Program-made: the position numbers and the translations under genes
The notes under the pieces: generated by a model
Seen by the model: only the letters and a program-made list of their open reading frames with translations
Told to the model about the DNA's origin: nothing
The model's database searches: none
Part shown: piece by piece, positions 55,676-63,432 of the stretch
How the letters are laid out: the number at the start of each line of letters is the position of its first letter
Position numbering within the stretch: the stretch's first letter is position 1
From: Oribacterium sp. oral taxon 078 str. F0262
GTDB taxonomy: Bacteria > Bacillota > Clostridia > Lachnospirales > Lachnospiraceae
Reading direction: 5' to 3'
Assembly: GCF_000160135.1 (NCBI RefSeq)
Contig: NZ_GG729933.1
Coordinates: forward strand, 440,816 to 504,815
DNA length: 64,000 nt

Positions 55676-56839
55676 ATGAAGACATATGAGCTGATGGCCC
55701 CCTGCCATTTCGGGCTGGAGTCCGTCACGAAGAAGGAGATTTACGAACTGGGCTATGAGATCAGCGATGTTCGGGACGGAAGAGTCAGCTTCATCGGGGA
55801 TGCCGAAGCGATCGCCAGGGCCAACATTTTCATAAGGAGCGCGGAGAGAATCCTCCTTAAGGTCGGAGAGTTCCGGGCAGAGAGCTATGAAGAGCTCTTT
55901 CAGGGGACGAGAGCGCTGCCCTTAGAGGAGTTCATACCGGAGGATGGAAGCTTCTGGGTGACGAAGGCGAGCTCGATCAACTCAAAGCTCTATTCGCCGC
56001 GGGATATCCAGTCGGTCATGAAGAAGGCGATGGTGGATCGCCTCGGAAGGATCTACCACAGGAGCTGGTTCGAGGAGCACGGCGCGAAATATCCCTTCCG
56101 CGTAAGCCTCTATAAGGATCAGTTGACAGTCGCGCTGGACACAAGCGGGGAGTCCCTCCACAAAAGGGGCTATCGGCTGAAGGCGGGAAAGGCGCCGATT
56201 ACGGAGACCCTTGCCGCATCCCTTCTCCTCTTAAGCGGCTGGAGAGCGGAGCTGCCGCTGATCGATCCGATGTGCGGCTCGGGCACCTTTTTGATCGAGG
56301 CCGCCATGCTCGCCGCGGGGATTTCGCCCGGGGCGGACCGCGCCTTCACGGCGGAGGGCTGGAGCAACCTCGTCCCAAGGAAGCACTGGAATGAGGCGGT
56401 GACGGAGGCCAATGAGCAGATAGACCGCGGTATCCTCGCAGGAGGAGCCGGAAGAGCCCTGGATATCCAGGGCTATGACATTGACCCTGCGATGCTTCCG
56501 GTCTGCCGGGAAAACGCGGAGAGAGCCGGGGTCGGGAAGCTGATCCATTTTCAGCTCCGGGAGCTCGCAAAGCTCTCTCACAGCGGAAGGGGAGGATATC
56601 TCATCACGAATCCCCCCTATGGGGAGCGGATCGAGGATAGGAGAAATCTTCCGCTTCTCTATACAGAGCTCCGGGAGGCCTGGGAAGGGCTCGATCACTG
56701 GAAGCTCTATCTGATCACGGCCTACGAGGATGCGCAGCGCTACCTCGGGAGAGCGGATAAAAACAGAAAGATCTACAATGGGATGATGAAGACCTACTTT
56801 TACTCATACGGTATCCGTCCGCGCCAGGAGAAAAAATAA
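55676..56839 (+). CDS. THUMP-domain 23S rRNA/tRNA guanine-N2 methyltransferase (RlmL/YpsC-like)
   Basis: A 387-residue SAM-dependent RNA methyltransferase. It has an N-terminal THUMP region (about 50-155), then the Rossmann core with IDPMCGSGTFLIEAAMLA (SAM site) and the catalytic NPPYGER. It matches the short RlmL/YpsC form of Firmicutes, which modifies a guanine in 23S rRNA. It starts at ATG 55676 behind AAAGGAG. Confidence 0.9.
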   Translation: MKTYELMAPCHFGLESVTKKEIYELGYEISDVRDGRVSFIGDAEAIARANIFIRSAERILLKVGEFRAESYEELFQGTRALPLEEFIPEDGSFWVTKASSINSKLYSPRDIQSVMKKAMVDRLGRIYHRSWFEEHGAKYPFRVSLYKDQLTVALDTSGESLHKRGYRLKAGKAPITETLAASLLLLSGWRAELPLIDPMCGSGTFLIEAAMLAAGISPGADRAFTAEGWSNLVPRKHWNEAVTEANEQIDRGILAGGAGRALDIQGYDIDPAMLPVCRENAERAGVGKLIHFQLRELAKLSHSGRGGYLITNPPYGERIEDRRNLPLLYTELREAWEGLDHWKLYLITAYEDAQRYLGRADKNRKIYNGMMKTYFYSYGIRPRQEKK

Positions 56840-56878
56840 GCTCTGCGGAATGCCGATTCTAATGAGAGGAGGGAAGAC

Positions 56879-58087
56879 GTGAGGATCATATTTGCGACGC
56901 ATAATCGGGACAAAATGAGGGAGATCCGGAGAATCCTGAGGGACGCGGCTTCGGAAATCCTCGCGAAGTCAGATCTCGGCATCGACTTTGATCCGGAGGA
57001 GAATGGAAAGAGCTTCGCGGAGAATGCAGAGGCAAAGGCGGTCGGCATCCGGGAATATATGAGGGAGCACGGACTTCTCCGAGAGGGGGACGTGATCCTC
57101 GCGGATGATTCCGGGCTCTGCATCGATTATCTCAGGGGGGCGCCGGGGATCTATTCCGCCCGATTCCTGGGCGAAAACAGCAGCTACGAGGAGAAGAACC
57201 GGCGGATTCTGGAGAAGCTCAAGGATGTAAAGGGAGAGGACAGAAGCGCACATTTCAGCTGTGATATCTGCGCTGCCTTTTCGGACGGACGGATCTTCCA
57301 CACGGAGGGGAGCTTCCCGGGCCTGATCGCCGAGAAGCCGGCGGGACGGAATGGCTTTGGCTATGATCCGATCCTCTACCTTCCGGAGTACCGGAAGACA
57401 TCGGCGGAGCTGAGTCCCGAGGAGAAGGACGGGATCTCTCACAGGGGGAAGGCGCTTCGCGAGATGCGAAGGCTGCTCCGCTCCGTGGAGGAGAGCGACC
57501 GGAAGCTTTCTGAGCGGGGGAGACGCTACCAGGAGGAGCTTGAGAAGGAAGCGCCCGGCGAAAAAAGAGAGGGAGAGACAGAAAAGAAGAGAATCCTCGT
57601 CGTCAGCGATACCCACAGAAAGGATGAGAACCTGCTCCGCGTCCTCCGGGAGGAGGGGCCCTTCTCCGATCTGATTCATCTTGGTGATATCGAGGAGCCG
57701 GAGGATAAGCTCCGGGAGGCCGCGGGGAGGGACTGCCACTGTTGCTTCCTCCAGGGAAACTGTGACTTTTTCGCGGAGCTTCCGAGGGAGCTGGAGCTTC
57801 AGCTTGGGAAGGAACGCTGCTTCCTGACCCACGGACACCTCTATGGCGTCAGCATGGACCCGAGGATACTCGCGGAGGAGGCGAGGTCGAGGAACTGCGG
57901 GGTCGCGATGTTCGGCCACAGCCATAAGCCCTTTCTCCGGGTGGTGGGCGGAGTCATCTGCTTAAACCCCGGCTCTATCAGCTTCCCCCGTCAGGCGGAC
58001 CGCCGCCCCTCCTATATGATTATTGAGGTGGATGAGAGGGGAAATCTCGACTTTATTCAAAAATACATTGAGGACAGGAACCGCTAG
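56879..58087 (+). CDS. Fusion of RdgB-type XTP/dITP pyrophosphatase and YfcE-type phosphodiesterase
   Basis: A 402-residue two-enzyme protein. Residues 1-203 are a complete Ham1/RdgB nucleotide sanitiser (FATHNRDKMREI, ADDSGLCIDYLRGAPGIYSAR, PAGRNGFGYDPI, SHRGKALREM) that removes ITP and XTP from the pool. A charged linker (about 204-236) leads to an MJ0936/YfcE metallophosphoesterase (LVVSDTHRKDENL, HLGDIE, GNCD, THGHLYGV, GHSHKPF). The two are usually separate neighbouring genes in Firmicutes. GTG 56879 follows GAGGAGGG. No stop or frameshift separates the halves, so the fusion is real in this sequence. Confidence 0.92.
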   Translation: MRIIFATHNRDKMREIRRILRDAASEILAKSDLGIDFDPEENGKSFAENAEAKAVGIREYMREHGLLREGDVILADDSGLCIDYLRGAPGIYSARFLGENSSYEEKNRRILEKLKDVKGEDRSAHFSCDICAAFSDGRIFHTEGSFPGLIAEKPAGRNGFGYDPILYLPEYRKTSAELSPEEKDGISHRGKALREMRRLLRSVEESDRKLSERGRRYQEELEKEAPGEKREGETEKKRILVVSDTHRKDENLLRVLREEGPFSDLIHLGDIEEPEDKLREAAGRDCHCCFLQGNCDFFAELPRELELQLGKERCFLTHGHLYGVSMDPRILAEEARSRNCGVAMFGHSHKPFLRVVGGVICLNPGSISFPRQADRRPSYMIIEVDERGNLDFIQKYIEDRNR

Positions 58088-58215
58088 TTTCATCTGCTTC
58101 CGTGCCGATGTATTTCCCGCGCCTTCGGCGGGAAAAGGGAACAATAGGATCCCCGCTTCTTCTCCGGAGAAGGGCCGGAGAGGAAGCCGCGGGATGAGAA
58201 AACAGGGGGAGAGCT

Positions 58216-59148
58216 TTGAACAGGAGAAGTCGGAGAAAAGTGCTGGGCTTTTGCATGCTCTTTTTGACAGCCGCCATATGGGGACTTGCCTTTATTGCGC
58301 AGAGGGATGGAGCGGATTATCTCGGGCCCTTCTCCTTTATGGCTGCGAGAAACTGGATCTCTCTCGCGGCGATGTCCCCCCTTTCGTTCCTTTTGTATCG
58401 GAAGAACCTAAGGCAGAGGGATGGCGCCGGGCGGGGAAGAGAAGGGCTTCTCGCCCTTTTTGCGGGGGGAGCCGCCTGCGGCTTTTTTTTATGCATGGGC
58501 GGCGCAGCGCAGCAGTATGCCCTTCCCATGAGTACGGCCGCGAAGGCCGGATTTATCTCCGCTCTCTATGTCGTCTGGGTTCCCCTTCTGGGGCTTTTTC
58601 TCTTTCGGAAGAAAGAGGGGATGAGAACCTGGATCGGGACGGGGCTCAGCATTGTCGGGCTCTACCTCCTCTGCATGAAGGAGGGGCTTCGACTCGGGAT
58701 GGGGGATCTCATGCTGCTGCTCTGCGCCTTCCTCTACGCCATGCAGATCATCTGTGTGGAACATTTCATAAGGAAAGCGGAGGGGATCTATCTCGCCCTT
58801 CTTCAGATCCTTGCGTCGGCGTTTTTATCCACGATCCTGATGTTCCTTCTGGAGAGACCCACAGCCTCCGATTTCTGGGCGGCCCTTCCCTCGCTCCTAT
58901 ACGTGGGAATCTTCAGCGGGGCGGCGGGCTATACGATGCAGATCATGGCGCAGGCCTATGTGGATTCCACGATTGCGAGCCTGATCCTGAGCTTAGAGAG
59001 CGTCTTCAGCGCTGTCTTCGGCTTTCTCCTCCTTGGGCAGAGTCTGAGCGGACGGGAAATCCTCGGCTGCGCCTTCATGCTCGCGGCGATCCTCTTCTCC
59101 CAGCTTCCGGGAATCGGAACGAAGGAGGAGCTCTCTTCGGCAGGATGA
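58216..59148 (+). CDS. EamA/DMT-family transporter
   Basis: A 310-residue membrane protein with ten predicted helices in two EamA repeats: LTAAIWGLAFIAQRDGADYLGP in the first (shown in part) and LLLCAFLYAMQIICVEHFI in the second. Such proteins export metabolites or amino acids; the substrate is unknown. The start is TTG 58216, with GGGGGAGAG upstream and the basic NRRSRRK N-terminus expected before helix 1. A hairpin (TTTCCCGC/GCGGGAAA at 58113-58135) separates it from the previous gene. Confidence 0.85.
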   Translation: MNRRSRRKVLGFCMLFLTAAIWGLAFIAQRDGADYLGPFSFMAARNWISLAAMSPLSFLLYRKNLRQRDGAGRGREGLLALFAGGAACGFFLCMGGAAQQYALPMSTAAKAGFISALYVVWVPLLGLFLFRKKEGMRTWIGTGLSIVGLYLLCMKEGLRLGMGDLMLLLCAFLYAMQIICVEHFIRKAEGIYLALLQILASAFLSTILMFLLERPTASDFWAALPSLLYVGIFSGAAGYTMQIMAQAYVDSTIASLILSLESVFSAVFGFLLLGQSLSGREILGCAFMLAAILFSQLPGIGTKEELSSAG

Positions 59149-59302
59149 GCTTTCGCTTTGCGCTCCCTTAGGTTTTACGGACTTTTTCAGAGGCTTCCGC
59201 TCTGAAGGACTGCCGTTTTCTATCCGGCTGAAGCCTCGGGAAACCCGGCATTTTTACGGCTTCGAGAGGCGCGGGACCGCCCGGGAATGCGCGATTTCTC
59301 TC

Positions 59303-59331
59303 TTGACAATCCGGCCGCTATCCGCTACTAT
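59303..59331 (+). promoter_or_regulatory. Promoter of the four-tRNA operon
   Basis: TTGACA (59303-59308) and TACTAT (59326-59331) are separated by 17 bases. Confidence 0.8.
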
Positions 59332-59364
59332 AGGGAAGTCGCTTCGGGGGAAGCGGGATTTTGA

Positions 59365-59438
<74 letters not shown>

Positions 59439-59463
59439 TTCACAGTGAAATAGACTGTGATAT

Positions 59464-59538
59464 GGTGGGCATAGCGTAGTTGGTTATCGCGCCAGATTGT
59501 GGTTCTGGAGATCCCGGGTTCGACCCCCGGTGCCCACC
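59464..59538 (+). tRNA. tRNA-His (anticodon GTG)
   Basis: Acceptor GTGGGCA pairs with TGCCCAC. The extra G(-1) at 59464 faces discriminator C at 59538, the identity mark of tRNA-His. Anticodon stem CCAGA/TCTGG with loop TTGTGGT. Confidence 0.95.
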
Positions 59539-59557
59539 CTTTGCTGCAGGATTACGC

Positions 59558-59630
59558 GGGGCTATCGCCAAGCGGTAAGGCACAGGCCTTTGACGCCTGC
59601 ATTTCGTTGGTTCGAATCCAACTGGCCCTG
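59558..59630 (+). tRNA. tRNA-Gln (anticodon TTG)
   Basis: Acceptor GGGGCTA pairs with TGGCCCT, with a weak G-T first pair as typical for tRNA-Gln, and discriminator G. Anticodon stem CAGGC/GCCTG with loop CTTTGAC. T-stem GTTGG/CCAAC. Confidence 0.93.
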
Positions 59631-59633
59631 TTC

Positions 59634-59706
59634 GAGACACTAGCTCAGTCGGTAGAGCACTTGACTTTTAATCAAGTTGTCGCGGGTTCGATTCCCGCGT
59701 GTCTCA
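59634..59706 (+). tRNA. tRNA-Lys (anticodon TTT)
   Basis: Acceptor GAGACAC pairs with GTGTCTC and is followed by discriminator A. The anticodon loop is CTTTTAA on stem CTTGA/TCAAG. It lies three bases after tRNA-Gln. Confidence 0.95.
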
Positions 59707-59722
59707 TGAATGAAATTAAGTT

Positions 59723-59752
59723 AAAAGCAGCCCGGAAGGGGCTGCTTTTTTA
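59723..59752 (+). terminator. Terminator of the tRNA operon
   Basis: AAAGCAGCC pairs with GGCTGCTTT around CGGAAG and is followed by TTT. Confidence 0.85.
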
Positions 59753-59781
59753 CGAGGAGGAGAGCTTTCGGAAGAGCGGGA

Positions 59782-60408
59782 TCAGTGCGTCAGCTCACAG
59801 GCCTCGCGGCAGAGCCTCGTGATCTCAGTCCAGTTTTTCTCCCTTACCAGCTTCTTTCCGCAGACCCAGGTCCCGCCCACACAGATAACCTTGTCAAAGG
59901 CGAGATAGTCTCTCACATTTTCGGCATTCACGCCGCCTGTCGGCATAAAGAAGAGTCCCGGGAAGACAGCGGAGAGCGCCTTGATCGTCGAAAGCCCTCC
60001 GTAAGCCGCCGCCGGGAAGAACTTCACCATGGGAAGATTATAGCGGAGCGCATTTGTGATATCCGTCGGCGTGCATGTTCCGGGACAATAGGGGATGCCG
60101 TGTCCGATCGCGCACTGCGCGACTTCGTCGGAGAAAGCCGGGCTCACGATAAAGCCTGCGCCGGCCTCGATCGCCCTCATACATTGCTCTCTGTCCAGCA
60201 CGGTTCCGGCGCCGACCGTGACCTCCGGGCACTCCGCCTTGATTCTCCGGATCGACTCCGCGGCCGCGTCGGTGCGGAAGGTCACTTCCGCCATGGGGAG
60301 ACCGCCTGAAGCGAGCGCCCTTGCGAGCGGCACGGCATCCCCGGCATCGTCCAGCACGACGACGGGACAAACTCTCAGCTCCGAGAGCTTCTGCATGAAT
60401 TCTGTCAT
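59782..60408 (-). CDS. eda: KDPG/KHG aldolase
   Basis: A 208-residue class I aldolase that cleaves 2-keto-3-deoxy-6-phosphogluconate (or 4-hydroxy-2-oxoglutarate) to pyruvate and an aldehyde. The catalytic glutamate is in EVTFRT, the Schiff-base lysine in MVKFFPA, and GAGTVL and PTGGVN line the site. KDPG kinase is not in the window, so whether it serves sugar-acid breakdown or another keto-acid is open. A CcpA-type site over its transcription start suggests catabolite repression. Confidence 0.95.
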   Translation of the reverse strand: MTEFMQKLSELRVCPVVVLDDAGDAVPLARALASGGLPMAEVTFRTDAAAESIRRIKAECPEVTVGAGTVLDREQCMRAIEAGAGFIVSPAFSDEVAQCAIGHGIPYCPGTCTPTDITNALRYNLPMVKFFPAAAYGGLSTIKALSAVFPGLFFMPTGGVNAENVRDYLAFDKVICVGGTWVCGKKLVREKNWTEITRLCREACELTH

Positions 60409-60442
60409 GGTTCACACTCCTTTTCACTGCCTTGACACAGTT

Positions 60443-60494
60443 TGTAAACGCTTACATCGCCTTGCATTATAGACGATATCTCCCGCAAGTTCAA
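60443..60494 (-). promoter_or_regulatory. eda promoter with cre (CcpA-type) site
   Basis: On the minus strand TTGAAC (60489-60494) is followed after 17 bases by TATAAT (60466-60471). Nine bases further lies TGTAAGCGTTTACA (60443-60456), a full match to the catabolite-responsive element consensus, placed over the initial transcribed bases where CcpA binding represses. Confidence 0.8.
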
Positions 60495-60529
60495 GCATTC
60501 CATGCAAGAGAAACAAAGCGCCGCCCCAT

Positions 60530-60558
60530 TTGACACCCCCCTCCGGAAATGGCATAAT
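60530..60558 (+). promoter_or_regulatory. Promoter of structured RNA locus B
   Basis: TTGACA (60530-60535) and CATAAT (60553-60558) are 17 bases apart. The predicted start (about 60565-60569) coincides with the first base of the long hairpin. Confidence 0.8.
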
Positions 60559-60568
60559 TATACTTCCA

Positions 60569-60720
60569 GTATCGGAAAGTCTCTCCTCCTCGACGTGCTT
60601 GCACGGGAGAGGAGGAGAGACCTTCCGACACGCCCCCCAATGAGCAGGGAGCGGCGGGAGCGTCGCGGGAGTGCGAATTGGGGGAGCATGTCGAGAGGCG
60701 CGAAGCGGCGAAGACATGCG
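60569..60720 (+). ncRNA. Candidate structured RNA, locus B
   Basis: It has the same architecture as locus A. A long hairpin at 60569-60631 (23 positions, two A-C mismatches) has the tip CGTG-CTTG-CACG. A second helix, CCCCCAAT (60634-60641) with ATTGGGGG (60677-60684), encloses GAGCAGGGAG, a hairpin GCGGCG/CGTCGC and GGGAGTGCGAA. A last hairpin CATGT/ACATG (60687-60691 with 60714-60718) follows. Loops match locus A exactly while most stem bases differ in compensated pairs. It lies in the leader of the CBS-pyrophosphatase gene, whose ATG is about 225 bases from the predicted start. Confidence 0.75.
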
Positions 60721-60793
60721 GAAGTATAAAAAAGAGCTGCAGAGCGCACTGCAATATAGAGTGTACGGCTATATATAGAAAGAGGGGAGAGCA

Positions 60794-62503
60794 ATGGCTG
60801 AGAGAAAGAGCGGAACGGAGATTCCGCACAACACGGAGAGACCGATTCTCGTCACCGGGCATCGGAATCCGGACACAGATTCCATCTGCGCTGCGATCGC
60901 CTATGCCAGACTGAAAAACAAGCTGAGCGGGAGCAGGCGCTACATTCCGTGCAGGGCGGGGAGCCCCAACGCGGAGACAAGCTTTGTCCTCAGTTATTTT
61001 AAGGCAGAGAGCCCGCGCCTCATAAAATCCGTCCGAACACAGGTCAGCGATATCGAATACCGGAAGACGCCGGGGGTCTCAAAGAATATGTCCTTAAAGA
61101 GGGCCTGGAACACGATGAGCGAGGGCGGCGTCGTGACGCTTCCCGCGGTGACGGAGAAGGATGTCCTGGAGGGACTCATCACGGTCGGGGACATCGCGAA
61201 GTCCTATATGAATGTCTATGACTCGAGCATCATATCGAAGGCGCACACGCAGTACCGGAATATTCGGGAGACGCTGGAGGCGACGCTCATCACCGGGGAT
61301 GAGGAGAGATACTGCCGGGAGGGAAAGGTCCTCATCGCCGCCGCGAATCCGGAGATGATGAAGCATTACATCGAAAAGCACGATATCGTCATCCTCGGAA
61401 ACCGGGCGGAGAATCAGCTCTCCGCTTTGGACAACGGCGCGGACTGCATCATCATCTGCGAGGGCGCGAATGTCTCCCCGACGATCAAGAGCCTCGCGGA
61501 GCAAAACGGGATGATCATCATGGTGACGAGCTTTGACGCCTATACGGCATCCCGCCTCATAAACCAGTCCATCCCCATCAGCTATTTTATGAAGACGGAG
61601 GGGCTGATCACCTTTGAGGAGGAGGACTACATCGATGATATCCGGGAGGTCATGGCGAGCAAGCGCCACCGCGATTTCCCGATTCTCGGGAAGAACGGGC
61701 GTTACCTCGGCATGATTTCCCGGAGGAACCTTCTCGGAAACCACGGGAAGCAGATCATCATGGTGGACCACAACGAGGCAGGGCAGGCCGTAGAGGGGAT
61801 CGAGAGTGCCGACATTCTGGAGATCATCGATCACCACCGGCTGGGAACGATCCAGACACTGGCCCCGGTCTACTTCCGGAATCAGCCGCTCGGCTGCACA
61901 AGCACCATCATCTATCAGATGTATCAGGAGAACCGGGTCGAGGTGGATCCGCAGACGGCAGGACTTCTTATGTCCGCGATCATCTCCGACACCCTCCTTT
62001 TCCGCTCACCGACCTGTACGCCATTGGACGAAAAGGTGGGGAGAGAGCTCGCAAAGATCGCCGGAGTCGAGATCGAAAAATACGCGCTGGAGATGTTTTC
62101 CGCGGGATCCGATCTGAAGGGGAAGACGGATAAGGAGATTTTCTATCAGGATTTCAAGCATTTCAGCGCGGGAAAGCTCAGCTTCGGTGTGAGCCAGGTC
62201 ACTTCCCTGAATGAGCAGGAGCTGAAGGAGCTTGAGCCGAGACTTCTTCGCTTCATGCGGGAGGCGATGCAGCAGGAGGGGCTTGATATGAGCTTTGTCA
62301 TGCTGACCAATATCCTGGACCAGGATACGAGGCTTCTCGCGGTTGGAAACGGCGCGGAGCAGCTTGTGGAGAATGCCTTCGGACTGAGCCCGGAAAAGGC
62401 GGACAGCGGGACAGACGGCGCAAGCTCCGTCCTTCTCCGGGGCGTGGTCTCCCGGAAGAAGCAGCTGATTCCTCCTCTCACGCTCTTTGCGGAGCAGCTG
62501 TAA
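60794..62503 (+). CDS. Family II Mn-dependent inorganic pyrophosphatase with CBS and DRTGG domains
   Basis: A 569-residue CBS-PPase. The DHH-type catalytic part begins TGHRNPDTDSIC (metal ligands) and resumes after the regulatory insert with IIDHHR. The insert holds a first CBS motif (MSLKRAWNTM), a DRTGG-like region and a second CBS (RHRDFPILG). CBS-PPases hydrolyse pyrophosphate under control of adenine nucleotides and diadenosine polyphosphates. The DHHA2 tail with SRKKQLIPPL is complete. ATG 60794 has GAGGGGAG upstream. Its mRNA leader contains the structured element, which may regulate it. Confidence 0.95.
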   Translation: MAERKSGTEIPHNTERPILVTGHRNPDTDSICAAIAYARLKNKLSGSRRYIPCRAGSPNAETSFVLSYFKAESPRLIKSVRTQVSDIEYRKTPGVSKNMSLKRAWNTMSEGGVVTLPAVTEKDVLEGLITVGDIAKSYMNVYDSSIISKAHTQYRNIRETLEATLITGDEERYCREGKVLIAAANPEMMKHYIEKHDIVILGNRAENQLSALDNGADCIIICEGANVSPTIKSLAEQNGMIIMVTSFDAYTASRLINQSIPISYFMKTEGLITFEEEDYIDDIREVMASKRHRDFPILGKNGRYLGMISRRNLLGNHGKQIIMVDHNEAGQAVEGIESADILEIIDHHRLGTIQTLAPVYFRNQPLGCTSTIIYQMYQENRVEVDPQTAGLLMSAIISDTLLFRSPTCTPLDEKVGRELAKIAGVEIEKYALEMFSAGSDLKGKTDKEIFYQDFKHFSAGKLSFGVSQVTSLNEQELKELEPRLLRFMREAMQQEGLDMSFVMLTNILDQDTRLLAVGNGAEQLVENAFGLSPEKADSGTDGASSVLLRGVVSRKKQLIPPLTLFAEQL

Positions 62504-62916
62504 AAGCTGCCGCTTTTTTCCTGTTTTCCGGCTGTGAACGGGAGCATCCCAAATCCCCTTTCTCTGAGCCGGAGGTGAGATCCCCTTGGCGGAGAAGCTT
62601 GGCGGACGGGAGCATCCCGAGTCCTCTCTATCTGCGCTGGAAGTTGATTTTCCATCAGCGGGGAAGTTTGTGGGACAGGAGCAGCTCGAGTCCCCTTTCG
62701 CCGAGCCGGAGGTGAGCTCCCTTCGGCGGAGAAGCTTGGCGGACGGGAGCATCCCAAGTCCTCCCTATCTGCACTGGAAGTTAATTTTCCATCAGCGGGG
62801 GAGTTCGGCGGACGAAAGCGTCCCGAGTACCCCTTTTGCTGAGGGCGGGAGTCCAGGCCCTCCGCCTGTGATTTTCCGGACGGCGGACAGCGCCGCAAAC
62901 GGTCTGTGAGGTAAAG
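62504..62916. repeat. Short repeat array between ppaC-like gene and aroK
   Basis: Two alternating modules form a ~145-base compound unit repeated about two and a half times. One module runs from GGGAGCATCCC through GGAAGTTGATTTTCC (two small hairpins) to CATCAGCGGGG. The other contains GAGCCGGAGGTGAG and GGCGGAGAAGCTTGG. Copies differ by scattered changes. No ORF in it is protein-like. Confidence 0.7.
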
Positions 62917-63420
62917 ATGAGAAATTTGACGATGATCGGGATGCCGTCCAGCGGGAAGAGCGTGATCGGAGTGCTCCTCGCCAAGCGGCTTGGGATGAGC
63001 TTCCTGGACCTGGACCTTTTGATCCAGGAGCGGAGCGGGAAGCTGCTCAGACAGCTCATAGAGGAACATGGAAGGGAGGGCTTTCTTCGGATTGAGGAGG
63101 GCTATGCCTCTGCGCTCTCCGTCCAAAACACCGTGATCTCCCCGGGGGGCTCGATCTGCTATGAGAGAGAGGCGATGCGGCATCTTCGGGAGATCTCCAC
63201 GATCATTTATCTGGATATCAGCTATCCGGAGATGGAGAGGCGGATCGGGGATGTCACGGCGCGCGGCGTTGCGATCCCCGAGGGATATACGCTTTTGGAT
63301 CTCTATCGGGAGAGAGCGGCGCTCTATGAGAAGGACGCGGATATCCGGATCGATGAGGAGGGGCTTAGTCCCGAGGAGACGGCGGAGAGGATCATAGAGC
63401 TCCTCGGTAAGAGAGGATAG
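62917..63420 (+). CDS. aroK: Shikimate kinase
   Basis: A 167-residue P-loop kinase that phosphorylates shikimate in aromatic amino-acid synthesis. Walker A is GMPSSGKSVIG (8-18), the DLDLLIQ segment supplies the Mg/substrate aspartates, SPGGS binds shikimate, and ERRIGDVTARG gives the lid region. The family motif near the lid is somewhat diverged, so another small-molecule kinase of the family is a lesser possibility. It lies 12 bases before the GTPase gene. Confidence 0.85.
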   Translation: MRNLTMIGMPSSGKSVIGVLLAKRLGMSFLDLDLLIQERSGKLLRQLIEEHGREGFLRIEEGYASALSVQNTVISPGGSICYEREAMRHLREISTIIYLDISYPEMERRIGDVTARGVAIPEGYTLLDLYRERAALYEKDADIRIDEEGLSPEETAERIIELLGKRG

Positions 63421-63432
63421 GGAGGAGAAGAG

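Noticed and set aside
59499-59822. 107-residue open frame over the tRNA cluster
   Set aside because: It runs through three tRNA genes and the operon terminator.
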